A stretch of DNA of 64,000 nucleotides, taken from positions 221,238 through 285,237 of the forward strand of contig DACH01000005.1 in NCBI GenBank assembly GCA_002494625.1, read 5' to 3'. Shown here in pieces: positions 53,077-60,727 of this stretch. Under the pieces are notes generated by a model. That model saw only the letters and a list, made by a program, of their open reading frames with translations, searched no databases and was not told the origin of the DNA. How positions within the stretch are numbered: position 1 is the first letter of the stretch; the number at the start of each line of letters is the position of its first letter. A program made the position numbers and the translations under genes. Source of the DNA: Archaeoglobus sp. UBA234 (GTDB taxonomy: Archaea > Halobacteriota > Archaeoglobi > Archaeoglobales > Archaeoglobaceae).

Positions 53077-53564
53077 AGGAGACAAAAATCGAGATCGTGG
53101 GCGTTCTTTTTGCAAAGCTAAAACCCGGAAAAGATGAGGTTTTTGCTGACATAGGGTGTGGGGGTGGAGCGGTATCAAAGTTCTTCTCCGGATATGTCAG
53201 GCGGGTTTATGCGGTGGAAAGAGATGAGTCGATGTTTCAGAAGGCAAAAGAGAACCTCAAATACAATAAAACCATCGAGGTTGTGCTATCAGATGGCTAT
53301 GATTTTCTTAAAGATTACAGCTGTGACACTATTTTCTTTGGGGGGACAAAGGACATTGAAAGAATGCTTGAAGTTTGCGACGCCAGAAAAATAGCTGTAA
53401 ACGCTGCTCGCATGGAGATCGCTCTCAAAGCGATGGAAAAGATGAAATCTATGGGAATTTTTGAGGAGATGCTGATAATAAACATCTCAAAAAGCTATGA
53501 ACTTGCTGGAGGGACTGCTTTCAAACCACTTAATCCAGTTTTTATGGTGCTCGGGAGGTGTTAG
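53073..53564 (+). CDS. cbiT: CbiT, cobalt-precorrin-6B C15-methyltransferase (decarboxylating)
   Basis: A 163-aa class I SAM methyltransferase: motif I 'VFADIGCGGGAVSKFF', then 'VYAVERDE' and 'CDTIFFGGTKDIERML' as in CbiT. It methylates C15 and decarboxylates ring C acetate. In many organisms it is fused to CbiE; here cbiE is separate at 57951. The GTG start has GAGGTGG 6 bp upstream. Confidence 0.93.
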   Translation: MKETKIEIVGVLFAKLKPGKDEVFADIGCGGGAVSKFFSGYVRRVYAVERDESMFQKAKENLKYNKTIEVVLSDGYDFLKDYSCDTIFFGGTKDIERMLEVCDARKIAVNAARMEIALKAMEKMKSMGIFEEMLIINISKSYELAGGTAFKPLNPVFMVLGRC

Positions 53565-53613
53565 TAGTTATAGTTAGAATTAACGATTTAACCATCAATT
53601 AGGAGGTGATTGC

Positions 53614-54243
53614 TTGCTTTATGGAGTTGGCTTGGGTCCCGGAGACAGAAAGCTTCTAACCCTCAGGGCGATTGAAATAATAAAATCCTCAGATGAGGTT
53701 ATAGTTCCTGGGAAACTGGCTTATGATTTGATAAAACACCTTAGGGAGCCAAGATTAGTGGAATTTCCAATGGGAGAAAGTGAAGATGTTGCAAGGAAGC
53801 TTGGAAAGGAACTATCTGAAAGGATGGATGAAGAAATAGCCTTCTGCTGTTTGGGAGACCCGATTTTCTACTCAACCTTTCATCATGTTGTTGAGGAGCT
53901 AAGAAAATGCAACCCTCAAGCTCAAGTTGAGATTATCCCCGGTATTACGAGCATGTCTTGTGCGCTTGCAAAAACCCTGATCTTCGTTAATGAATCAATG
54001 CTTCTCACAACTCAAGATTTTCACGAGGTTAATGTCGCAGTTGTTCTGAAGGCGAAGAATCTGGGAAAGATAAAGGAAGAGTTGAGTAAAATGGGGTTTA
54101 ACCGATTTAAGCTCGTTGAGAAGATGTTCTTGGAGGGTGAGAGGATTTATGATGAAATTCCCGAAAAAGCAGGCTATTTCAGCGTTTTGATAGCGGATAA
54201 GGGTGGTGTTGATGTTGGTAAATGCGTCCGCAATGAAAAATGA
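53614..54243 (+). CDS. cbiL: CbiL, cobalt-precorrin-2 C20-methyltransferase
   Basis: A 209-aa tetrapyrrole methylase with 'GVGLGPGDRKLLTLRA' at the N-terminus, 'CCLGDPIFYSTF' and 'EIIPGITSMSCA'. The 'GLGPGDRxLLT' and 'GDPxxYST' motifs identify CbiL/CobI. The TTG start at 53614 has a perfect AGGAGGTGATT site 3 bp upstream. There is a 49-bp gap after cbiT, the widest in the operon. Confidence 0.92.
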   Translation: MLYGVGLGPGDRKLLTLRAIEIIKSSDEVIVPGKLAYDLIKHLREPRLVEFPMGESEDVARKLGKELSERMDEEIAFCCLGDPIFYSTFHHVVEELRKCNPQAQVEIIPGITSMSCALAKTLIFVNESMLLTTQDFHEVNVAVVLKAKNLGKIKEELSKMGFNRFKLVEKMFLEGERIYDEIPEKAGYFSVLIADKGGVDVGKCVRNEK

Positions 54244-54244
54244 T

Positions 54245-54985
54245 ATGAAGAAAGGAAAGGTTTATTTCATAGGATTTGGTCCTGGAGATCCTGAACTTTT
54301 GACGATAAAAGCATACAGAATACTTGAAAGGTCGGATCTCATAATCTATCCTGGTTCGCTTATTGAGGAAAACTTCTTATCTGAATTCAGCGGTGAAAAG
54401 GTGGACAGCTATGGGAAAAGACTTGAGGATATAATTGAGTTGATCGTGAAGGCTGTTGAGAGGAGAAAGACTGTTGCAAGAATTCAGAGCGGCGACCCAT
54501 CTGTTTTTGGAGCAATAGGGGAACAAATTAGAGAGCTGAAAAGAAGAAAGATAGATTTTGAAGTAATTCCGGGAGTAAGTAGTGTTTTTGCCTCTGCAGC
54601 GTCTTTGAAGACTGAACTCACATCTCCTGAACTTGAAGGCATAGTAATAGTAAGACCGAGGGGTAAAACACTGAATAAAGACCACCTTGATGAGATTGCC
54701 AAGCTACCACTCACGATTGTTGTACTCCTCGGAGTGGATAAAATCGATTACATTGCTGAAAGAATCGCATCTGTGAGGGGATGGAGTGAGCCCTGTGCTG
54801 TAGTTTATCAAGCTTCACGAAGGGATGAGATCGTTCTGTCTTCGAATCTTGAGAATATCGTTGAAGAGGTTAAAAAGCACGGAATAGAAAGGACAGCGAC
54901 TGTGATCGTGGGTGAGGCTATCAAAGGCTATATCGAAAGATCCTATCTTTATGGAAAGGGCTGTGGATACGGCTGTGGGTTATAA
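54245..54985 (+). CDS. cbiF: CbiF, cobalt-precorrin-4 C11-methyltransferase
   Basis: A 246-aa methylase: 'VYFIGFGPGDPELLTIKAYR', 'IQSGDPSVFGAIGEQI' and 'EVIPGVSSVFASAASL' with 'ELTSPELEG', diagnostic of CbiF/CobM. ATG 54245 is chosen for the family N-terminus; ATG 54233 would overlap cbiL by 11 bp and is also possible. Confidence 0.93.
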   Translation: MKKGKVYFIGFGPGDPELLTIKAYRILERSDLIIYPGSLIEENFLSEFSGEKVDSYGKRLEDIIELIVKAVERRKTVARIQSGDPSVFGAIGEQIRELKRRKIDFEVIPGVSSVFASAASLKTELTSPELEGIVIVRPRGKTLNKDHLDEIAKLPLTIVVLLGVDKIDYIAERIASVRGWSEPCAVVYQASRRDEIVLSSNLENIVEEVKKHGIERTATVIVGEAIKGYIERSYLYGKGCGYGCGL

Positions 54986-55000
54986 ATAAGAGGTGGATAG

Positions 55001-55702
55001 ATGAGGATTGCCCTGCTTGCTTTTGAAAAAGATGCTGAGAAGCTGGGAGAGATAGAAAAATACCTCAAAATCAAGTATGAAACCCAGATCGTGATTTACA
55101 GGAAAGAAATCTGGAAGAAGCTGCTTGATTATGATTGTATAGTTGCGTATATGCCTACTGGAGTTGTAATAAGGGGTTTATGTCCCTATCTCAGGAGCAA
55201 ATGGATTGATCCAGCAGTCGTTCTTATTGATAGACCTATGATGCATGCAATTCCAATTCTTGGAGGGCATCATGGTGGGAATGATGTGGCTTACTTTCTC
55301 GAGGGTGCAGGTTTGAAGGCAATCGTAACAACTGCAATGGAATTTTCATCAGGATTGAGCGTTGGTGTTGGGTTCAGAGAGAAGATCTCTTCAGCTGAAA
55401 TACTCAATGCGATTAAAGAAGCACTGGGGGAGATTGGATATGGGGTGGCGGACATAAGAGCCATTTCAACTGTAGAGGACAAGAAGGGAAGTGAAATACT
55501 CGGGGTTGCAGATATACTGAAAAAGCCACTCATTTTTGTAAAAAGAGAGGAGATAAACTCAATGGAGCTTAGGGAGACAAGCGCAAGGCTAATAGGTGTC
55601 AAGAATGTTTGTGAAGCCTGTGCGATTTTCTCTTCAAACTATGGGGAGCTTTTGCTTCCCAAGAGGGTTTATGGGGGTGTGACAGTTGCAATCGCAAGGT
55701 AA
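55001..55702 (+). CDS. cbiG: CbiG, cobalt-precorrin-5A hydrolase
   Basis: A 233-aa protein with 'VAYMPTGVVIRGLCPYL', 'ILGGHHGGNDVAYFL' and a C-terminal 'SVGVGFREKIS...' domain, the CbiG layout. It opens the delta-lactone and releases acetaldehyde, the step that defines the anaerobic route. AGAGGTGG precedes the ATG. It overlaps cbiH by 17 bp. Confidence 0.93.
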   Translation: MRIALLAFEKDAEKLGEIEKYLKIKYETQIVIYRKEIWKKLLDYDCIVAYMPTGVVIRGLCPYLRSKWIDPAVVLIDRPMMHAIPILGGHHGGNDVAYFLEGAGLKAIVTTAMEFSSGLSVGVGFREKISSAEILNAIKEALGEIGYGVADIRAISTVEDKKGSEILGVADILKKPLIFVKREEINSMELRETSARLIGVKNVCEACAIFSSNYGELLLPKRVYGGVTVAIAR

Positions 55703-56453
55703 AAAGGGCAAACTCTATGTAATCGGAACAGGTCCTGGAGATCCTGAGCTACTTACGGTCAGAGCTATGAAAGCTCTGAATGAAGCAGAATACATTCTCG
55801 GGCACAGAAAATACATCGAGATGATTTCAGGAGTTATAAAGGGGAAAAAAGTGATAAAGAGCGGTATGGGTAGGGAAGTTGAGAGGGTTAAGCTTGCACT
55901 TGAACTTGCAAAAGATAGTGTTGTAGCACTTGTGAGCGGTGGAGACCCATCCATCTATGGTATATATTCACTTGTTGAAGAATATATTTTAAAAAACGAT
56001 CTTAGTGTTGAGATGGAAATAATTCCTGGAGTAACTGCTCTCTGTGCAGCATCCCCTCTTCTTGGCTCCCCGGTAAGCGGGGATCATGCTGTGATAAGTC
56101 TGAGTGATCTTTTGACTCCTTGGGAGGAGATAGAAAGAAGGCTGATTCATGCCCTCAGAGGAGGTTTTGTCGTTGTTATATACAATCCCTCAAGCAGAAA
56201 AAGAAAATCAAATCTGATATGGGCGATGGAAATCGTTCTAAGGGTGCGAGGTGATGTTTATGTCGGGATTGTAAGGGATGCTTTTAGAGATGGAGAGTCG
56301 TCGATGGTAATGCGGGTAAGTGAAATTTTGAAAGAGCCGGAAATAGTGGATATGAGTACCATACTATTTGTTTCTGGGGAAGAGACCATTTTTGAGCGTG
56401 GACGAATGCTGACACCGAGGGGGTATGCAGGAAGATACAGTCTTCAGGTTTAA
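55686..56453 (+). CDS. cbiH: CbiH, cobalt-factor III / precorrin-3B C17-methyltransferase
   Basis: A 255-aa methylase: 'LYVIGTGPGDPELLTVRAMKAL', 'VSGGDPSIYGIYSLV', 'EIIPGVTALCAASPLLGSP' and 'VIYNPSSRKRK', a CbiH/CobJ hallmark. The TTG start at 55686 lies inside the end of cbiG with GGGGGTG upstream. It contracts the ring while methylating C17. Confidence 0.94.
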   Translation: MQSQGKKGKLYVIGTGPGDPELLTVRAMKALNEAEYILGHRKYIEMISGVIKGKKVIKSGMGREVERVKLALELAKDSVVALVSGGDPSIYGIYSLVEEYILKNDLSVEMEIIPGVTALCAASPLLGSPVSGDHAVISLSDLLTPWEEIERRLIHALRGGFVVVIYNPSSRKRKSNLIWAMEIVLRVRGDVYVGIVRDAFRDGESSMVMRVSEILKEPEIVDMSTILFVSGEETIFERGRMLTPRGYAGRYSLQV

Positions 56454-56465
56454 AGGGGTGTTTTT

Positions 56466-57053
56466 GTGAGGGAAAATAGAGGATTTATGGGCGCAAAAAC
56501 TCTCCAAGCAGTTGAAATAGCAAAGAAGAGCGATGAAATAGCCCGAAACATAATTCCGGGTGATGACATCAGGTTGGAGATTCTCAGGAGGTGTATTATC
56601 GCAACAGGCGACCCCTCGGTGAAGAACATCATAGCTTTTAGAGGTGAGCCTGAGGAGGGAGTGAAGGCGATAAAAAACGGGGCGGAAATTATAGTTGATG
56701 TCAGGATGCTCAGGGCAGGTTTAAGAAAGGAAGCAATAGCCATGGTTGAATTTGCTGAAGATGGGATAGAAACAAGAGTTGTTTCCGGGTTGAAAAAAAT
56801 AAAGGAAAGGGTTGAAGGGAGTGTAGTTGGTATAGGGAATGCGCCATCAGCTGCAATAACTTTGAGTGAAATCGCAGGGGAATTCACACCGGCTTTCATA
56901 GTTGCAACACCTGTTGGTTTTGTCAATGCTGTGGAGTCCAAGGAAATGATAAGAAAACTCGATGTGCCAAGTGTGACAACCACTGGCACGAGAGGAGGTA
57001 GCACGATATGTGCTGCAATACTGAACTGCCTGATAGATCATGCGATGGAATGA
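56466..57053 (+). CDS. cbiC: CbiC, cobalt-precorrin-8 methylmutase
   Basis: A 195-aa protein with 'RRCIIATGDPSV' (His replaced here by the Cys-Ile context), 'IVDVRMLRAGL', 'GNAPSAAITL' and 'ATPVGFVNAVESKE', the CbiC/CobH signature. It moves the C11 methyl to C12 to give cobyrinic acid. GTG 56466 follows AAAGGGGTG. The stop overlaps cbiD (ATGA). Confidence 0.92.
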   Translation: MRENRGFMGAKTLQAVEIAKKSDEIARNIIPGDDIRLEILRRCIIATGDPSVKNIIAFRGEPEEGVKAIKNGAEIIVDVRMLRAGLRKEAIAMVEFAEDGIETRVVSGLKKIKERVEGSVVGIGNAPSAAITLSEIAGEFTPAFIVATPVGFVNAVESKEMIRKLDVPSVTTTGTRGGSTICAAILNCLIDHAME

Positions 57054-57928
57054 AACTCAAAGACCCGATAGAACTCTACCGCTATCCGGAAGAGTGGTTT
57101 GAAGGTCTGGATGTAGAGGAAGTAGAGGAGGTGAAAAAAAAGATTTCAACCGGACTTTACATTTTCAGGAAGACTGGGTGGTTGAGAAGAGGAATAACAA
57201 CGGCCACCACTGCAAGTGCAGCTTTAAATGCTGCAATTAAATCTTGCTTTGAGAATGTAGAGGAGGTGAAAGTGCTAACACCCTCTGGAATAAAAGTGAA
57301 AGTCAATGTGGTAGCTGAAGAGGGATGGGCATCAGTCAGAAAGTTTTCAGGAGACCACGAATTTGATGTTACTGATGGAATAGAAATCACAGCTGAAGTT
57401 GTTGAGAGAAAGGGAATCTATTTTGGAGAAGGAATTGGGATGTTGAAGGGTAAAAAGGCTGTCAGCAGGAGTGCGATAGATCAGATAAGGGAAAATTTTC
57501 TGAGTTATTCCCGGATTTATGGTTTTGGTGGGGGAGTGGTGATTGAGGTTCCTGGAGGCAAGTCTGTGGCAGAAAAAACGAAAAATGAACAGACAGGAGT
57601 TAAAGGTGGAATCTCAATACTGGGAACAACAGGATTTGTTGAACCGTGGTGTAAAGAGCTTGTAAAAACCAAAATTGAGATTGCAAAGCAGTATGAAAGG
57701 ATTGCAGTCACAACCGGTAGGAAAGCCTGGCGGTATGCTATTGAAAGATTTCCCGACTACCAGCCCTTTGTTTTCGGCGTGTATCTCGATGAGATACTCA
57801 GTGAGCACAAGGGTGAGAAAATTTTAATCGGATTCCCCGGTTTGCTGTCAATCTGGGCGGGGGGCAAAGCTGGAAGGATCGAGGAAAAGGCAAAGAGCAT
57901 GGGTGTTGATAAAATAGTAATTCTTTGA
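57050..57928 (+). CDS. cbiD: CbiD, cobalt-precorrin-5B C1-methyltransferase
   Basis: A 292-aa protein. 'RRGITTATTASAALNAAI' is the CbiD N-terminal motif (usually GxTTGxxAAAA), with 'VKVLTPSGIKVKV', 'YGFGGGVVIEVPGGK' and 'GTTGFVEPW'. ATG 57050 overlaps the cbiC stop as ATGA; the longer frame starting at 57008 lies inside cbiC. It is somewhat shorter than bacterial CbiD. Confidence 0.92.
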   Translation: MKLKDPIELYRYPEEWFEGLDVEEVEEVKKKISTGLYIFRKTGWLRRGITTATTASAALNAAIKSCFENVEEVKVLTPSGIKVKVNVVAEEGWASVRKFSGDHEFDVTDGIEITAEVVERKGIYFGEGIGMLKGKKAVSRSAIDQIRENFLSYSRIYGFGGGVVIEVPGGKSVAEKTKNEQTGVKGGISILGTTGFVEPWCKELVKTKIEIAKQYERIAVTTGRKAWRYAIERFPDYQPFVFGVYLDEILSEHKGEKILIGFPGLLSIWAGGKAGRIEEKAKSMGVDKIVIL

Positions 57929-57950
57929 GTCAAAAGCTAACGGTGATAGG

Positions 57951-58559
57951 ATGCTTTATGTAGTCGGAACAGGAGTTTATAAGGCACAACTGACTCAGGA
58001 AGTTATAGAGATTATTGAGAGGGGAGATGTTATTTACGGTAGCGCCTCAGCTATTGAAATGGTTAAGGATCTGTTCTTGCTGGAAAAAGAAAAAAATAAA
58101 AAACTCAAAGAAATAGTAAATTACGGGAAAGAGACTTATTTGAAGATTATTGAAGAATCCAGGTTTAGAGAAGTTGTTGTTCTATCAAAAGGAGACCCTA
58201 TGGTTTCAGGATTAGGAACTGTTTTCAGTGGTCTGATACTGGGAGAAAAGTTGAAGATTGTGCCGGGGATATCAAGCGTTCAGCTTGCCCTTTCAAGGCT
58301 TGGGATAGATCTCACCGATGTTGTTGTTGTGAGTGCTCATGGAAAAATACCAGAACTGGAGCAAGAACTGGAATTACTTGATTATAGGGATATGCTGGTT
58401 CTGGCTGACAGAAAATTTGATCTGAAAAAACTTGGGAGAAGAGAAATAATAATTCTTGAAAATCTTGGTATGAATGGGGAGAATATAAAAACTGGAAGGG
58501 CTGATACTCTTGAAATTGAATCTGATTACTCAATCATTTATGTTAAAAAACAGGTTTGA
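57951..58559 (+). CDS. cbiE: CbiE, cobalt-precorrin-7 C5-methyltransferase
   Basis: A 202-aa methylase with 'LYVVGTGVYKAQLTQEVIEII', 'VVLSKGDPMVSGLGTVF' and 'KIVPGISSVQLALSRLGID' with 'VVVVSAHGK', the CbiE pattern. It acts with CbiT, whose gene is separate. The ATG follows GGTGATAGG. Its tail overlaps the ribosome site of cbiX. Confidence 0.92.
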   Translation: MLYVVGTGVYKAQLTQEVIEIIERGDVIYGSASAIEMVKDLFLLEKEKNKKLKEIVNYGKETYLKIIEESRFREVVVLSKGDPMVSGLGTVFSGLILGEKLKIVPGISSVQLALSRLGIDLTDVVVVSAHGKIPELEQELELLDYRDMLVLADRKFDLKKLGRREIIILENLGMNGENIKTGRADTLEIESDYSIIYVKKQV

Positions 58560-58573
58560 AGGAGGTGGATTTT

Positions 58574-58951
58574 TTGAAAGGTCTTGTGATAGTAGGACAT
58601 GGAAGCCAGCTTCCACACTACAGAGAGGTTATGGAGATACACAGAAGGAGGATTGAGGAGGCTGGGATTTTTGATGAGGTGAAGATAGCCTTTGCAGCAA
58701 GGGAAAGAAAACCCTCACCGGATGAGGCTATAAAGGAGATGAGAAGTGAACTGGTCTATATTGTGCCGCTTTTCATTTCCAATGGGTTGCATGTAACAGA
58801 GGATTTACCTGAAATGCTCGGTTTTCCGAAGGGAGAAGGTGTGAAAGAAGGGGTGTTCAACGGTAAGAAGATTATAATATGTGAGCCAGTAGGAGAGGAT
58901 ATTTTCGTCACCTATGCCATACTGAATGCAATTTTCAGGATAAGACAGTAA
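58574..58951 (+). CDS. cbiX: CbiX-short, sirohydrochlorin cobaltochelatase
   Basis: A 125-aa protein, the small archaeal CbiX that works as a homodimer. It has the 'LVIVGHGSQLPHY' metal His at the N-terminus and the second His in 'SNGLHVTEDLP'. It inserts cobalt into sirohydrochlorin, the entry step of the anaerobic pathway. TTG 58574 is chosen because AAGGAGGTGG lies 6 bp upstream; an in-frame TTG at 58556 lies before that site. It is the last gene of the cbi operon. Confidence 0.93.
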   Translation: MKGLVIVGHGSQLPHYREVMEIHRRRIEEAGIFDEVKIAFAARERKPSPDEAIKEMRSELVYIVPLFISNGLHVTEDLPEMLGFPKGEGVKEGVFNGKKIIICEPVGEDIFVTYAILNAIFRIRQ

Positions 58952-59007
58952 TCAGATGACAGTTATATATTTAATTTTTAAGTTTTTATGAATTTTATAG
59001 AACTCGA

Positions 59008-60099
59008 CTACTCTGAAGATTCCAGTCTTCCCTTCAATCTCATCGGCATCATTCCTACGATTGCTATGAAAACAGCTCCGAAGAGTGAGAGGGCAAAATA
59101 TCTAACAGCATCACCGGACTCCATCTGGAAGGGCTCATAGTTTGAGAGGATATATAGACTACCACCCCACAGGGCGAGACCGGCTGAAATCAGGAGAAAA
59201 CATATTGTTATATATTTTAAGAAACTTTTATGCTCTATTATTGCATCGAGAAGCTTTCCAACAGCTATAAATATACCTGCAGAGGTGAAGTACCATATCG
59301 CCCCGTAAATAAATGATGTGGCAAGGGTTATAACTCCTGGTGATACTGGCTGGTTGCTGAACCTCCAGAAAGTGTAAAAACCTTCTATGAGGCCTATTAT
59401 TATCAGTATTGCCGATATGATGTAGGTTACGAATGATATTCTCCCCTCTACTAAAGCAGTCTTGACATTTGAAAAAAATGCCTCTATTCCCACATCTAAG
59501 TCATAAGCCCTGAGGATGAGGTACAGCCCAACAAGAAAGATAATACTACCTACAGCATACTGCGGGTAGTTGGCAAAGACAAAAACAGAGTATATTATAA
59601 GTATTATCCCAATAGGGACGAAGAAAGTTTTTGCTATCTTTGGATCACTCAGCAATTTCCTGATCAAGTAGTAGGTACCCTCTATGGTTTTGCTCTGTTT
59701 CACGATTATCCTTCTCACCGAGTCTATCTTAAATCTGGAACTGATGATGGGAAGAACGAATTCATCTTCTGAACCGTCAGTAACAACAATAACACTCTCG
59801 GGATTAACCTTTGTGGCTATATAATCTAAATGTTCAGCAATCTTGCTATCCGATACAACCCCCACCCTCATGTCTCCTGTGATTGTAACGACTTCAACAT
59901 TCTCTCCTTGGTTTAAAAGCTCATCGTATATTTTTATTGCAGCAAAAATTGTGTTTATATCTGAATCTTCAGGATCACTTTCGGCAAGTTTTATAGCTGC
60001 TCTGATGTTTTCTTCCCGACCAATTACAACCCCTTCTATTCCTGCTTTTCGTCCAAGGTCGTTGTCTCTGTCAATAGCGAGAATAACTTTTTTTGGCAT
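59008..60099 (-). CDS. DUF373 family membrane protein
   Basis: A 363-aa protein. Residues 1-150 form a soluble Rossmann-like domain: 'VILAIDRDNDLGRKAGIEG', 'VEVVTITGD' and 'VIVVTDGSEDEFVLPIISS'. Residues 160-355 hold about six membrane helices. This is the DUF373 layout; the function is unknown, though the Asp-rich soluble part suggests nucleotide or metal binding. It converges on the cbi operon. Confidence 0.88.
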   Translation of the reverse strand: MPKKVILAIDRDNDLGRKAGIEGVVIGREENIRAAIKLAESDPEDSDINTIFAAIKIYDELLNQGENVEVVTITGDMRVGVVSDSKIAEHLDYIATKVNPESVIVVTDGSEDEFVLPIISSRFKIDSVRRIIVKQSKTIEGTYYLIRKLLSDPKIAKTFFVPIGIILIIYSVFVFANYPQYAVGSIIFLVGLYLILRAYDLDVGIEAFFSNVKTALVEGRISFVTYIISAILIIIGLIEGFYTFWRFSNQPVSPGVITLATSFIYGAIWYFTSAGIFIAVGKLLDAIIEHKSFLKYITICFLLISAGLALWGGSLYILSNYEPFQMESGDAVRYFALSLFGAVFIAIVGMMPMRLKGRLESSE

Positions 60100-60552
60100 T
60101 CAATCTTACTCCTTCTGCAATATATATAAATTTTATTTCATCTATTGTTTTTTGGTAGAATTGAATTCATGTAAATTTCGACAATAATTATATTTTCTGT
60201 GTTTTTTCATCCTGCTGTTTTAAAGTTTTGGTAGGGGTTTAAAGCTTGATTAAAAATCTCATTGAAAGAGCATCTTAGCTCAATTGATGTGCTTTTAGAA
60301 AAGTGAAATCGAAGGTTGCTACGGTTTCAGCATCATCAGGTATCTTTCGGGATTACGATTATATTGAATTCATTAAATATTTTCAAGCATCATATCCACA
60401 GCAACATCGATAATTATAAATTTTACATGGCGCAAAATGAAGCTATTTTTCACAGCGTGTCTGAGATGCTTCCATACACCTCATCATCTTCTTATACAAT
60501 CTGGTTGGTGAAAAATAGCAAAAAATTTAAATATGGTTAAGTTTTATAAAGA
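60100..60552. other. AT-rich intergenic region upstream of the hairpin
   Basis: About 450 bp without a supportable gene. A 74-codon plus-strand frame at 60316-60540 has no ribosome site, no family and poor composition. The minus-strand promoter of the DUF373 gene should lie near 60115-60140. Confidence 0.5.
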
Positions 60553-60651
60553 GTGAGCGGTGACGGCAGAAGGCGGAGGGGTTACAAAAGTGGCGAAAGG
60601 GCTGGAGGAAGCCTTTTCGCTGATTGTCGAACCCCGTCTTCGTCGTCACGC
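60553..60651. ncRNA. Long imperfect hairpin, possible structured RNA
   Basis: A GC-rich island in AT-rich DNA folds on itself. GTGACG pairs with CGTCAC, GAAGGC with GTCTTC, GGGGTT with AACCCC, and GCGAAAGGGCT with AGCCTTTTCGC (60593-60603/60610-60620), capped by a six-base loop. A TATA-like TTTTATAAAG sits just upstream on the plus strand. It does not meet the H/ACA 14-15 nt rule and lacks C/D boxes. It could be an unknown RNA, a regulatory leader or a relic of a mobile repeat. Confidence 0.4.
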
Positions 60652-60661
60652 AAAAGTAGAG

Positions 60662-60720
60662 TTTATATACCTGTAGGTGTAAGCAAAAACACATCTAAGG
60701 AGTTTTATGTAAGGAGGTAG
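60662..60720 (+). promoter_or_regulatory. S-layer gene promoter and leader
   Basis: A strong TATA box, TTTATATA (60662-60669), predicts a start near 60693. A perfect AAGGAGGTAG ribosome site (60711-60720) lies 7 bp before the ATG. Both point to a highly expressed gene. Confidence 0.7.
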
Positions 60721-60727
60721 AGAAAAT

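Noticed and set aside
60316..60540. 74-codon ORF upstream of the S-layer gene
   Set aside because: Poor composition, no ribosome site and no family. It lies in an AT-rich spacer.
60553..60651. H/ACA or C/D guide identity for the hairpin
   Set aside because: No ANA triplet lies 14-15 nt beyond the upper stem, and no RUGAUGA/CUGA box pair is placed correctly.
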